Below are positions 1 through 10,408 of a stretch of 64,000 bases of DNA, piece after piece (the first letter of the stretch is position 1; each line of letters starts with the position of its first letter). The stretch is taken from the NCBI GenBank assembly GCA_029215795.1, contig JARDYH010000003.1:88072609-88136608 (forward strand), given 5' to 3'. Position numbers and translations under genes: made by a program. This DNA comes from Anniella stebbinsi (lineage: Eukaryota; Chordata; Lepidosauria; Squamata; Anniellidae). Under the pieces are notes generated by a model. It was not told the DNA's origin and made no database searches. It saw only the letters and a program-made list of their open reading frames with translations.

Positions 1-295
1 AATGCTCTAGAATATTCACAAAGAGGCAGCCCATGGTAAGAGGGGTGGTGATATATCTACCCATTGCTTAATCTCTGTGTGGTTAGTAAAGCTAGACGTA
101 CCAATGTTCCAAGCAGATCCCAGGCCATTACAAACAGCAGACATTCTGCTGCTCACGAGGCTGACCATATGGATTAAGACCTTTAGAAGCAAAGATTTTA
201 AAAACTATAAATAATATCGCTTCCATATGTAATTGCTATATCCCAGAAAAGCTTGTAACCCCTTATCTTCCAGCTAGTGAGGCAAATGCCTCAGT
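1..295. other. Unassigned AT-rich sequence
   Basis: I see no gene, RNA or clear repeat in this stretch. The CR1 fragment begins just downstream. Confidence 0.4.
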
Positions 296-402
296 CTTAA
301 GAACATAAGAGGAGCCCTGCTGGTTCAGACCAAGGGTCCATCTAGCTCAGACTCCTGTTTTCACAGTGGCCAATCAGCTGTTGACCAGGAACCTTCCCAG
401 CC
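296..402 (-). mobile_element. CR1 LINE 3'-end fragment, antisense
   Basis: Read on the minus strand, this stretch carries the familiar amniote CR1 3' tail: 'ctggactagatgg' followed by 'cttcttatgttctta'. The same tail occurs in forward orientation near 4.6, 19.3 and 46.5 kb in this window. The copy is truncated 5' after about 100 bp, as is usual for CR1, and carries no coding sequence. Confidence 0.75.
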
Positions 403-934
403 ATGCACCTTCAACGCAGTTAATCTGGAGTACTTGGAAATAAATGTTTTGATGACTGAAATCAAATTGCCTTTTTAAATAAAAGAAGCAAATGGCTACA
501 AATGAAGAAGACAAAGGCACCCACATGTTGTAAATGTATGTCAGGTAATTTCTTGCTTCGAACATTGATAAAAAAAACATCAGTTACATTTATCATACTT
601 TTTGGATATTTTTTTTCCAATGCACTGGGTTTAGGAATAATTGGATGTATTTACTTCAAATGTGCTTAATCAAATAAAAATAAAAGAATAATTCCTCACT
701 CAAAAACCTTTGACGATATCAAAATGATGGGGCTTTTTCTAAAAGAAAAAAGAACTGTCAGGTATATATATAGCATTTACTGGAAAATTTTCCTTTGTGC
801 AATTAATGCCAAAACATGCGTAACATTGATTCTCTGTTTTTTTAGACAATGTATACTCATTGTCAAGATGGGTGCCAGAGGAAAACACTGAGTCATATGT
901 AACATGCTTCAAAATTCTTAGTGCACTTCTAGAT
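403..934. other. Unassigned AT-rich sequence
   Basis: A short minus-strand open frame lies at 374-580, but it overlaps the CR1 fragment and has no recognisable motif. I see no other structure. Confidence 0.4.
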
Positions 935-1182
935 CTGTGGTGTAGTGGTCAGAGTGTTGGACTGGGAATTGAGAGACCCAGGTTCTAGTCCCCATTCGGC
1001 CATGGAAGCTCACTGGGTGACTTTGGGCCAGTCACAGACTCTCAACCCAGCCTACCTCACAGGGTTGTTGTGAGGATAAAAATGGAGAGGAGGACGATTA
1101 TGTACGCTGCCTAGGGTTCATTGAAGGGAAAAAGGTGGGAATATAAATGCAATAGTAAATAAATAAATAAATAAATAAATGT
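935..1182 (+). mobile_element. tRNA-derived SINE
   Basis: The head resembles a tRNA promoter, with an A-box-like 'tgtagtggtcagagtg' and a B-box-like GGTTCTAGTCC near 981. The body reads 'gaagctcactgggtgac' and 'cacagggttgttgtgagg', which is typical of a SINE abundant in squamates. It ends in an (AAAT)n tail at about 1155-1182. An antisense relative lies at 27408-27560. Such elements are transcribed by Pol III and mobilised by a LINE; this one is probably inert. Confidence 0.8.
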
Positions 1183-2671
1183 GATAACGTTGGAATTATA
1201 TTATTTCCCCCACCCCCCATAGAACAGACCCGAACTGAATGGATGCCAGCAATTTTCCAAACTGAAACATAATAGCTAGCTTCCAACTAAATTATTTGAG
1301 GGCATTCCAAAAGTTAATTCTGGATGGTCTTTTTCCTCAGTCATCCATGTTACATCTGATATTGATTTTGAAAATTGCAAAATCGAGCACATATTTATTA
1401 TACATTTTGCTTTCTGAATGTACAGTGTTAACTTATGATATGTGCCCATTTAAATTTCTTCTTTCTGCATTTCCACATGCTAAAAGTAAGCCTATTCCCT
1501 AATATAAATGCATGACAAACATATATCAAAAAATTGCAGTAATAGGATAAATTGGGGATGAATTTCTAAAGAAAATCTTCTATCATTTTGTCCTGTGTTT
1601 GTCACTTTTACCGTGAACACATGATGTAAAATGGATCCCAGAGTAATCACACATTGTAAAATACATCACAGATGGATTGTCTGGGTGAAAGAATTTATAT
1701 AACAAGCAGTAAAAGTTGATAGGATCTGTACACAGAACTATGACTCTATACTAGCCAAGACCTAGAACAGAGCATCATTACATATCTATTTAACTTTTTC
1801 CAACACCTTCTCTCTTAGTTACACTCTAGAAGCAGCATACTAGAGGGTGGTAGAGGAGAAGGCTTTATTTGACTTCCAATCCAGAAGGATCCCCAACATC
1901 ACTCACATACAATAAGAAAATACGACGTTAGAGCTGCTTCTACACATTTTGACAGATAGTATGGCTATAGGGGATGATACATTCTCCCATGAAATGCAAG
2001 TCCCATGAGGTTGGCGTGGCTGTTTCTACCACCTTTCATCCTACCCCACTTTCCCAAACGTTTCAATGGGTCCTTTGTTGCTGGGCTGCTTCATTCTTAC
2101 ACTTTTCCCTTAAAGAAGAGGCATTTTGTCTCCCACGTTCCTGAAGCCAATTGTTGGGTTGAACACATGCATAATTCGCCACACATGAATAGCGCTGGCA
2201 AAGGGAGGGGCTGCTCATTAACCTAGGGGGCATGTCTTCCTTTCCATAATGCTATTTGCACACACTGAAAGAGAGTGTAATGAGGACATGGCAACACTGG
2301 CGATGTTATGGGCTGTGTAAAGAGCTGGAGCATAGGGAAGACAATGGGGCTGGGAGCAGGCAAGAAGCTGTCCAGAAGTAAAGGGAATAAACAGAAGAGC
2401 TCTGGCTTTCCTACACTCCCCAAACACGCCTTACGTGAATCTGTGAAATTTCATGAAAAATGACAAAATACAATCCACGCTGCAACTAAATCACTATTTT
2501 TCATGCTAAAACTAACTAGAAGGTTGCAGCTATTCTTTTCTGCCTTTTTTCCCTTAAACTCTCTTAAGAAGGCCCTTAGGTTTCCATTTCTCACTTTCTT
2601 CAACTATCTCGCTTCGGGACTAACTGTCCTTGAATTTCCTTACTTTGTGATGCCTCTTCCAGTCTTCACAC
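1183..2671. other. Unassigned sequence
   Basis: Several short frames exist but none has a domain signature or an obvious splice context. I see no named feature. Confidence 0.4.
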
Positions 2672-2674
2672 ACT

Positions 2675-3194
2675 GGCTCAATTCGGACGACATATTAGGC
2701 AATGGAGGAGGGGGGGGAACAATCGTCAGTTGTGTTGCTTATTGTGTCGTGTGGGGAGTAACACACAATGCACACACCACTGACAGTACACTAATCAGGC
2801 AATTTAAACAATGGAGGGAAACAATGGGCTTGCATGTTGTTTAACCCCAAGCCCTGTTGTTTAAAGTGTCGTCTGAATTGAGCCCCCCCCTCTCCATGGA
2901 CTATTTCGTTTGGGGATAGAGTTCTGCCAGCCAGAGAAGCCAAAAACCCCTGCGCTGCTCTATACAGCCGGCAGAACTCACGGTGCATGCTGGGATATGG
3001 CTGGGGGACTGAGGGAGGGGGAAGGAGGACATGCTGCAACCAAAATGGCCACCGTCCAGTCTTAGCAACCGGTGCGTTTGCCGGTGCCGAGCAGTGCCGG
3101 CTGCAGCGTGTCGTTTGGGGAGCACAGCCTGCCTAATGCACGGTCAGTACGCTATTTCCCCCTCCGTTGCCTAATATGTCGTTCGAATTCAGCC
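2675..3194 (+). mobile_element. Non-autonomous DNA transposon, family A copy 1
   Basis: The ends are inverted repeats: GGCTCAATTCGGACGACA on the left and its imperfect reverse complement on the right. The element is flanked by the trinucleotide ACT at 2672-2674 and 3195-3197. A second copy lies in opposite orientation at 53258-53761, flanked by TAT. The body is GC-rich and contains shared landmarks such as 'gttgtgttgcttattgtgtcg' (first 20 bases conserved) and 'ccagcatg'-type motifs read in either direction. Short frames inside are not conserved as protein. A 3-bp duplication suggests a superfamily other than hAT, but I cannot name it. Confidence 0.7.
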
Positions 3195-3197
3195 ACT

Positions 3198-4514
3198 GTG
3201 TTACACTTGTTCCTTGGGCCTATTTGAGGTTTCAGTCCCAGCCACAAAAAGCTAGGCTGTTACCATTCTGACAGCATTATCTCTGTGCAAGGAAATGTTC
3301 ATGAACATTCTGTGCCATCACAATCAGCTCAATGAATCGGTGTCAAAGGCCTCATTGCCACAAATGCAACATAATGTAGACTGGTGCCAGATGCCAAATT
3401 ATCTTTAGGCTGCAAATAATAATTTTAAAAATCCTGTAACGATGTGGCAATAGCTATTGCCACACCTGTCATGCTTGAACTTCAATGATTTTTCAACAGT
3501 CTTGCATATCCTCCTACAATTGGCTACGCCCTTGGGGGAAAGGAAAATTTAAGACTTCTAATTAGTCTGCAATTTCTGGGACCATCATACACTGATGCTT
3601 GGTATGAATATTGAGGGAACCAAATACAGCAAACTAACTTGGTCTTTATGTTTGGTATTCTAGCCAGAAAGCCACCAGGAGGCAGTACAGTACAATTAGA
3701 AAGGAGAGACTGAAGACTGAGACAACAAGTCTTCCCAGGCTTTACAAATGCCAGTATCACATAATGCAAAGTTAATGTTTCTGCTAGGTTCCTACAGGAC
3801 TGAAGAGCTGTCTGCACCACATTGCCATGGCAACACATGGATGCATATTCATTTAATCTGTGGCTGCAACTGTTCCTTAAGCAGCTATTCAGCTCAAGAC
3901 TGAACACCTCTTGGGGAAAGGCTTAAAAAATGAAAGGGGTTGGGAGGCTGAAATTACTAAAAAAATAATAGTAGCAAAAACTGGGCCATGCTCAGAAAAG
4001 TCTGTATCAGTTAGTGAACCCTCCAGCAAGAACTTCACTTGAAGCTTTAAAAGGAAAAACCTAAAACTCTGAGACTGCCACCGTTTCTAGGTAGATTTGC
4101 ATGGCAGCCTGTACAGTTCTTACTCCATGACAAGTCTATCATATGCATGCTCACTGCCCTGATGGGCATGGTACTACCAGGCCATGTGGATACAAAACGC
4201 AAGTTCCAAATACCTAGGCTGCCTAATGACAGCCAGCCCATTACATATGAATCTATTCTCCACGGAAGTCAACTGGTATTATATTACCAGTAGGTACTAA
4301 AAAACCACAATTCCAGGTTTAAATACATGGTGTGTCCCTCCCCCCTCCCCCCTTGTGACAGTTTTTAATTTATTGGGAAAATGCTACCCTCTTCACTCAC
4401 CATGATATGTGTTCCTCTGCCCTTTGGTGACTATCAAAGAGGATCCCCAGCCTTCCATTCTTGCTCAGAGCTGAGAAGGGGACTGTCATTCCCATAGCTG
4501 CCCTGGGCAAAGAA
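3198..4514. other. Unassigned sequence
   Basis: The minus-strand frame at 3524-3907 (127 codons) shows no domain, repeat or splice logic that I recognise. I treat it as chance. Nothing else is identified. Confidence 0.35.
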
Positions 4515-4690
4515 ACAAAGCCTATATACACCAGTTGCTGAGAAACATGAGTGGGAGGGTGCTGTTGCACCACATCCTGCTTGTGGGTCCTTGGTCGACA
4601 GCTGGTTGGCTACTGTGTGACTAAAGTGCTGTACTAGATGGGCCTTTGATCGGATCCAGCATGGCTCTTCTTATGCTGTTATGAGAAGAT
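4515..4690 (+). mobile_element. CR1 LINE 3'-end fragment
   Basis: It contains 'cagttgctgagaaacatg', 'cctgcttgtgggtcc', 'agctggttggctactgtg' and 'gtactagatgggcc' and ends in 'cttcttatgctgttatga'. These are the standard landmarks of the CR1 3' untranslated region and its short terminal repeat. The copy is 5' truncated with no RT sequence retained. Confidence 0.8.
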
Positions 4691-5920
4691 CCCTGTCCTT
4701 CTCCTCTCCTCGCTGCAGACATTAGAGATGAAGGCTGCAGTTGCCATTTTGGCACTCCAAATACCTTGGCAGCCCAGCTCCAAAATAAGCCCAGCCTTCC
4801 CCTCCAGCTCTGGAACTGGCTCATCACCAGAACAGAGGGATTGTCACCAACCACTGTCAGAGGCAAAGGAGCAGAGGAGTCCTGGTGACTATCAAATTTT
4901 GCCTTGGCTACCAAAACCAGCTAAAAATTATGGATCTTTGCTCCTTCTTAACTTGATCACCCTAAATGTGAGTAGTACATTTGCAAGTAGGAGAGCATAG
5001 ATAACCATATCGGCTGCCCCAATGATACATGCATCAACTATCCTGTCAGATGTGGGGTAATCATATGCCTGCATCATGGAGTGATATACATCAATTTCCC
5101 TACAATATTTACATAGATATTATTTATTCATAAATATTTATTTGTTTATGGGCTTGTAACTTTCCCTACTGATGAGTTTACACACCTTTAAAGAAACATA
5201 ATGTGGGAGGTAGTCCTCTGAGCCTTTTCATATTTCCTCATACTTTCCTTTCATCCACGTTACAAATAATCTGCCTCGTGTGAATTTCTCTGCTGTGGCA
5301 GGTGCAATGCCATCTCACAAGTGTCTCTGTGAATTGAATTTGAGTTCTCAGGAAAAGCCAAACCCACACAGCGGGGCTGTTCACACAACACAACATGGCT
5401 CGTCGTGGCTTCTTCAAGAACAGGGCACGGGCTATGCAAGGGTTGTCTAAGCCTTACGTAACACCCGCTAGCTGGGATCGTGTGACACAACAACACTTGG
5501 TCAGGGGTTGAATATTTAAGATGGCACCACAACGAACAGCATGCTGAGCGAACCAAATCATAATGTTTCTGGGGTAGTCTTGCTATGCATATGGAGCGCC
5601 ACACAAATAAGGGCTGCCCTAATCTCACCAATAGTCTGCCCATTCAATAGTGATGAGCATGGGAGGCATTCCTGATATTGAAGAGAACGAGAGAGACCCT
5701 GCTTTTATGGAGATCTGTATGTGGATTGGAGCCCTGTGGGCATTTAGAATGCAGCAACAGATTTAACAGGAACTGAGAGCTGAGCATGAAAATTAAGCAA
5801 CAATGAAATACAGCAAACCTGAACATTAAATGGCCCTTCCTTTCCCTAAAGATGTGTGTTCTTGCAGCAGCTTCTACCAATATTTTTGTCTACTTTTCCC
5901 ACTAAAAGGTCATTTGGAAG
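4691..5920. other. Unassigned sequence
   Basis: Small overlapping frames at 4621-5000, 5260-5643 and 5644-5880 have no recognisable domain. A somewhat CpG-richer patch lies near 5375-5560 ('cacacaacacaacatggctc') and may be an eroded MITE, but I could not pair its ends. Confidence 0.35.
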
Positions 5921-5921
5921 A

Positions 5922-5925
5922 GGGT

Positions 5926-5975
<50 letters not shown>
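5922..5975 (+). repeat. (TG)n(AG)n compound microsatellite
   Basis: About 28 bases of TG repeats run directly into about 24 bases of AG repeats. This is simple sequence and likely polymorphic. Confidence 0.95.
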
Positions 5976-5980
<5 letters not shown>

Positions 5981-6981
5981 GCTATGCACCAACCAGCCTT
6001 TGAGATGTACAATAAACTACAGCTCCTCTTGGATTATAAACCTTTGTGAGAGTGATGCTCCAAAGCTGCTCTTTTAATCTAGATTTCTGATCTCAAATTG
6101 AAAACCTTCAGCGAATACTTCCTTTAGGTGGTTTTAAAATGACAGATCGCCTTGCTCTTTTTAAGGCTAGTCAGGAAATCAGATATACTCATCTCCTTTT
6201 TTCACTGGGGAAGTAAAATTTATACCTCCAAGATAGGAATTTTGCTTGGGGAACGTAGCATTTACGGAACTCTTATATCAAATCCTCCTAGGCTATAAGG
6301 CTAGCTCTTGAAAGAAAGGAAAATCCTCAAATAGAACAAATATCTTTTCCAGCCAAACTTAAGGGGGAAAAACCCTCTACTTCCTCATCTTTATATGAAT
6401 GTGAGGTCAACTAGTACAAAAACCATTATACATAAAGCAGACCCATTCTTCCTTGTGGTGCCAACAACTGAAGACATTCTTCCCATGAAAGCCCCTGGTA
6501 CAGAAAAATCAACCCGTTCTTTGGAATTCTGAAACCAACTAGACAAGATGGAGACAGAACCATGTATTCAGACCTATTCCAATCATGTAGAAAGAGGGGA
6601 TGTTCTGATTTTAACAGAAAAAAGCAAATGCACCAAACTTTTTCTGCATCCCTGCTTACCTTCCCCTGCCTTCCTCCCCAAGTGCTTCTCACTTAGAGCT
6701 TGGCTGAAAAGGAAATTATTCAGAGAAATAAGATGTCAGGAGATAAGTTAAGGACAAGAGGAGAACCTGTACTCCTCCTTTGCACACATCTTTTGTTTTT
6801 TAAAGCCAGCCCCTTCTTTCAATGTGATAAACACATCAACAGTCCGGGTATATTTCTAGATTATATTCATTTTAGGCCATACATTTGTCAGTTCCACTAA
6901 AGACAAAATTAGCCCTTCTGAAAGACATCCCTCATGAAGCTTCACAGAAAAGATAGGTCATGAGGAGGAATTTGAAGTAAG
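5976..6981. other. Unassigned sequence left of the DIRS element
   Basis: No gene is recognised. The last ~15 bases before the DIRS element ('gaatttgaagtaaga') may belong to the same antisense L2-like repeat that resumes at 13001. That would make the DIRS copy an insertion into it; this is an inference. Confidence 0.35.
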
Positions 6982-6982
6982 A

Positions 6983-7168
6983 GAAATGCAGGTTGCTTAC
7001 CTGTAACCGTAGTTCTTCGAGTGGTCATCTGTGCAGTCCCACTTACTAACTATGGGCTCGCGCCGGCGCCGAGCCTTGCCGGAAACTTCAAAGCCTAGAC
7101 TCTTGGCGGGAACCCCTCCCCCCACCGTCCTATCGCGCATGCTCGGGTTCCCGCCTACCTCAGTTCTC
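6983..7168. repeat. DIRS 3' inverted terminal repeat
   Basis: Bases from about 7041 to 7168 ('acttactaactatgggctcg' onward) are the near-exact reverse complement of 12846-12972. The outer ~60 bases are only loosely similar to the other end. They are instead exactly complementary to 7330-7385 in the internal complementary region. This asymmetry between inner and outer parts is expected for DIRS elements. Confidence 0.9.
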
Positions 7169-7327
7169 AGAGACCGTAATTGCCTCGCGACTGAGATAGA
7201 AATATATTTTCTCACAAATAACTAAACTGAAACATAACTGACATCAGCAAGGATGAGCATTGCACGAAAACAAATGCCCCTTGAACCTTAGTTAGCGAGG
7301 TCAAGAGGGGACGGTGGGTGGGTTGTG

Positions 7328-7418
7328 TGACTGCACAGATGACCACTCGAAGAACTACGGTTACAGGTAAGCAACCTGCATTTCTTCTTCATGGTCTCTG
7401 TGCATCACACTTACTATG
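7328..7418. repeat. DIRS internal complementary region
   Basis: The first part (about 7330-7385) is the reverse complement of the outer left end at 6983-7043. The second part (about 7380-7418, 'ttcttcatggtctctgtgca') is the reverse complement of the outer right end at 12967-13000. The two halves abut across a shared TTC(T), so this region reads as the two element termini joined. In the DIRS model it templates closure of the circular intermediate. Confidence 0.9.
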
Positions 7419-7469
7419 AGCGAATAACCAGCAAGCACTTACCGGAGGAGGGTTGAGCTCGCTGAGAAG

Positions 7470-8650
7470 TCACTGAAGCACAGATGATAGGACGGCCCTA
7501 CCAAAAGAGGCGTCCTCTCGTGCTCTTACATCCAGTCTGTAATGGGAGATGAAAGTCAATGGATTGGAACACATAGCTGCCCTGCAGAGGTCTGGAATGG
7601 CGATCCCCCGATCCAGAGCAGTGGAAGTCGAAAGAGCCCTTGTCGAGTGCGCCCTAAGGGCCTCAGGAGGCTCTTTCCTTAGTATTTGGTACGCTAACCT
7701 AATGGCTGTCACAATCCATTTTGCAAACCTCTAAGAGGAAACTGACATGACCTTCATCTTGCCCCCGTAGCAAATGAACAGCTTATTTGATTTGCGAAAT
7801 GAGGCGGTCCTGTCTTTATAGAAAGCCAATGCCCGCCTAACATCAAGGGTATGCAGCTTGGCACCTGTCGAGTCTTGCGTAGACTGAAAGAAAGTGGGAA
7901 GGACAATATCCTGATTGAGGTGGAAACTAGAGACCACTTTAGGGCGAAATGAAGGACCCGGCCGCAGGACCACTTTATCTCGGAAAAACTGCGTGAAGGG
8001 TGGGTTCACCATAAGAGCACAAAGCTCAGACGCTCTTCTGGCTGATGTAATGGCCACCAAAAAGGCGACTTTAATAGTTAACAACCGCAAGTCAATTGTC
8101 GCTAACGGTTCAAACGGCTTAGCTGTCAACGCCGCCAGCACCACTGACAAACTCCATTGTGGCACGACCTCTCGAATCGGAGGGTGTAAATTAGAGAGCC
8201 CTTTCAAGAAACATTTAGACAACGGGTGCGAGAACACTGTGCACTGTTGGATAGGATCATGTCTAGCCGAAATGGCCGCCAAGTACACTTTAATCGAAGA
8301 AGCCCTTAGTCCTGCTTCGTAAAGGGTATGAAGAAAAGCTAGAACGTCCGCAATCTCACAGGACGCTGGGTCTCTGTTTCTACTTTGTATGAACATTGAA
8401 AACCGCTTCCACTTCCTGCCATAAGATAGACGAGTGGCTGGTTTCTTAGCTTCCCGTAAAATGGCCTGTACATGCGATGGAATGTTTAATGTCCGCCAGA
8501 TGGGTGGATCTTCCAGGCTGTGAGCCTCAACTTGCATAGATCCGGGTGAAGTATCGATCCATTGTCCATTGATATCAACTGTGGATGAAGTGGTAGCTAG
8601 AAAAACATTCCCTCCGACAGCCTCAGAAGAGGTGCAAACCAGGCTTGGCG
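7470..8650 (-). pseudogene. DIRS tyrosine recombinase (YR), interrupted by a nonsense codon
   Basis: The recombinase cuts and rejoins DNA to integrate the circular cDNA. The frame is open from 9260 down to 7731, but only the part after about 8650 is YR. It begins with a core-binding-like segment ('LSYGRKWKRFSMFI', 'VLAFLHTLYEAGLRASSIKV') and includes the first catalytic arginine in 'SARRASEL'. A TAG at 7731-7733 stops it. The same frame then resumes to about 7470 with the HxxR motif in 'RAHSTR' and the probable nucleophile tyrosine in 'ISHYRLDV'. All catalytic positions (R, HxxR, Y) are therefore present but split by one stop. The 5' end overlaps the RNase H/MT frame in another phase, as is common in DIRS elements. 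An intact source copy elsewhere would be needed for mobility. Confidence 0.85.
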
Positions 8651-9457
8651 TGGCCACCAAGGTGCGATCAGGATCGCCCTCGTCTCGTGTTTTTGTAGAC
8701 GCGCCACCACTCGAGGTAACAGTGGGAATGGAGGGAAGGCATAGACCAGTCCCGGACCCCACTCCGTGCTGAATGTGTCTCCCAGTGATCGATCTCCCAG
8801 ACCCGCTCTCGTGCAGAACCTTTTGCACACAGCGTTGTCCGTCGATGCAAAGAGATCTATGTGAGGCGTACCCCAAATATCGAACAGGTGAGACCTCGTT
8901 GTCGGGCATAACGTCCACGCGTGCGTTGTCCAAAATTGCCGACTCAGCCAATCCGTCCGAACATTGTTCTCTCTTGCTATATGAACCGCCGAGAGACGTA
9001 TCCCGTGTCGCATTGACCACTGGAGTATCTGTAGAGTAAGGCGTAATAAGGTCGGGGATCTGGTGCCCCCCTCCTTGTTTATATACCATACTACGGCTGT
9101 GTTGTCCGAGAGCAGCTGAACATGGCGACCTCTGACTCGGTCCTTGAAGGTCTGTAGGGCCTTTTGGACTGCCAGTAGTTCCAGCTTGTTGATAAGAAAT
9201 GACTGTTCCGTCTGAGACCACTGGCCCTGAGTTGACAGTTGGCCACAGTGCGCTCCCCATCCCATCAGGGACGCATCCGTGGTGAGCGTGATGGTGGGCC
9301 CACGGTCCGTGAATGGTAAACCAGCTCCGAGGTTCCGTTGGTCAGCCCACCACTGCAGAGACGGGAGAAGGTGCCTTGGCAAAGGTAACATGATCCAGCT
9401 TGGTGACAAGGCTGGGTCGTATAAAGAGAGAAGATGCTGCTGGAGAGGCCTCATTTG
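8597..9457 (-). pseudogene. DIRS RNase H plus methyltransferase-like domain
   Basis: RNase H removes the RNA template during reverse transcription. Its acidic residues lie in 'LTTDASLMGWGAH', 'INKLELLAVQKAL' and 'LLSDNTAVVWYINKEGG', and a later conserved block reads 'HIARENNVRTDWLSR'. The C-terminal part ('HIDLFAS', 'LVYAFPPFPLLPRV', 'ILIAPWWPRQAWF') matches the Dam-like/MT region that follows RNase H in many DIRS elements; its function is uncertain. The frame (285 codons from MRPLQQ) is open but offset from the upstream RT frame. The switch falls near 9450-9460 and is either a disabling indel or a recoding site. It is also offset from the YR frame downstream. Confidence 0.85.
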
Positions 9458-10408
9458 GAGCCTGGCCCACCTGACAGTGTGCCATCAGTCTCAGGAACTT
9501 CTGCAACGTGATAGCTTTTGCGCTCGGGACCACGGTGAGGCTCTGTGCTAGTTGAGTGATCCTGGAAATTCTGTCCTGTGGGAGGAAGGCTCGTCCTATA
9601 GTGGACTTGAGGATCACCCCGATAAACTGAATCGATTGCATTGGCTGAAACACTGACTTCTTGTAATTGATGTTGAGGCCCAGCCGCTGAAGGAGGTCTG
9701 AGGTTGTGGTCACGTCCCTGACCGCCTGGGAGTAGGAGGGCAATACAATCAGCCAATCGTCCAGATAGGGATATAATTCGATCCCTAAAGAGTGGAGGAA
9801 TGCACAAACCACTGCCATGCACTTCGTGAACACTCGCGGCGCAGTTTTCAACCCGAAAGGCAGAACTGTGAACTGAAACGCCTTCCCGCCTATCACGAAC
9901 CGAAGAAAATGGTGGTGGTCCTTGTGGATGGGAATGTGGAAGTAAGCATCCTTTAAATCGATGAGTGTAAACCACCTGTTGCGTTTGAGTAGTGGCAGGA
10001 CGACCGCTAAGGTGATCATGCGGAACTTCTTGACAACGATGTAATCGTTGAGATCCCTTAGATCCATGATAGGACGAAGGCCCCCATCTCGTTTTGGAAC
10101 GGTAAAGTACCGGGAATAAAACCCGGCACTGCCGAATGAAGATCCACTGGAACGACGGCACCCTTCTGTAACAGTGTGGATACTTCGTGATGGAGAGTCT
10201 CCGATGGAGGTGCGTGTTTCACGATGTTCATGGTAGGTGGTGAGTGAAATTCTATGCGGTATCCGCACCATATTATCTGTAAGACCCACTTGTCCATTGT
10301 TATAAGGGCCCACTCTTGGAGAAATGGCTGAAGTCTGTGGCTGATCCCGGGAGGACAGGGAGTGACCCGGAGAGAGTCAAACCCGCTGTTTCTGGTGTTG
10401 GTCCGCAC
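9455..10408 (-). pseudogene. DIRS reverse transcriptase, frameshifted
   Basis: The enzyme copies element RNA into DNA. The N-terminal part sits in one frame from about 10408 to about 10120 ('DKWVLQIIWCGYRIEF', 'EVSTLLQKGAVVPV'). The rest continues in another frame from about 10145 to about 9455. That part carries the RT motifs in order: 'TVPKRDGGLRPIMDLRDLN', motif A 'FTLIDLKDAYFHIPIH', motif B 'LPFGLKTAPRVFTKCM', catalytic motif C 'YLDD', and 'QRLGLNINYKKS' and 'QFIGVIL'. The switch near 10120-10145 falls inside a conserved block, so it looks like a real indel rather than a natural frame boundary. The gag stop (TGA at 10377-10379) lies just upstream and overlaps the N-terminal frame. Confidence 0.9.

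Noticed and set aside
3524..3907. 127-codon minus-strand frame
   Set aside because: No domain, no splice or promoter context, and amino-acid composition not protein-like enough to support a gene.
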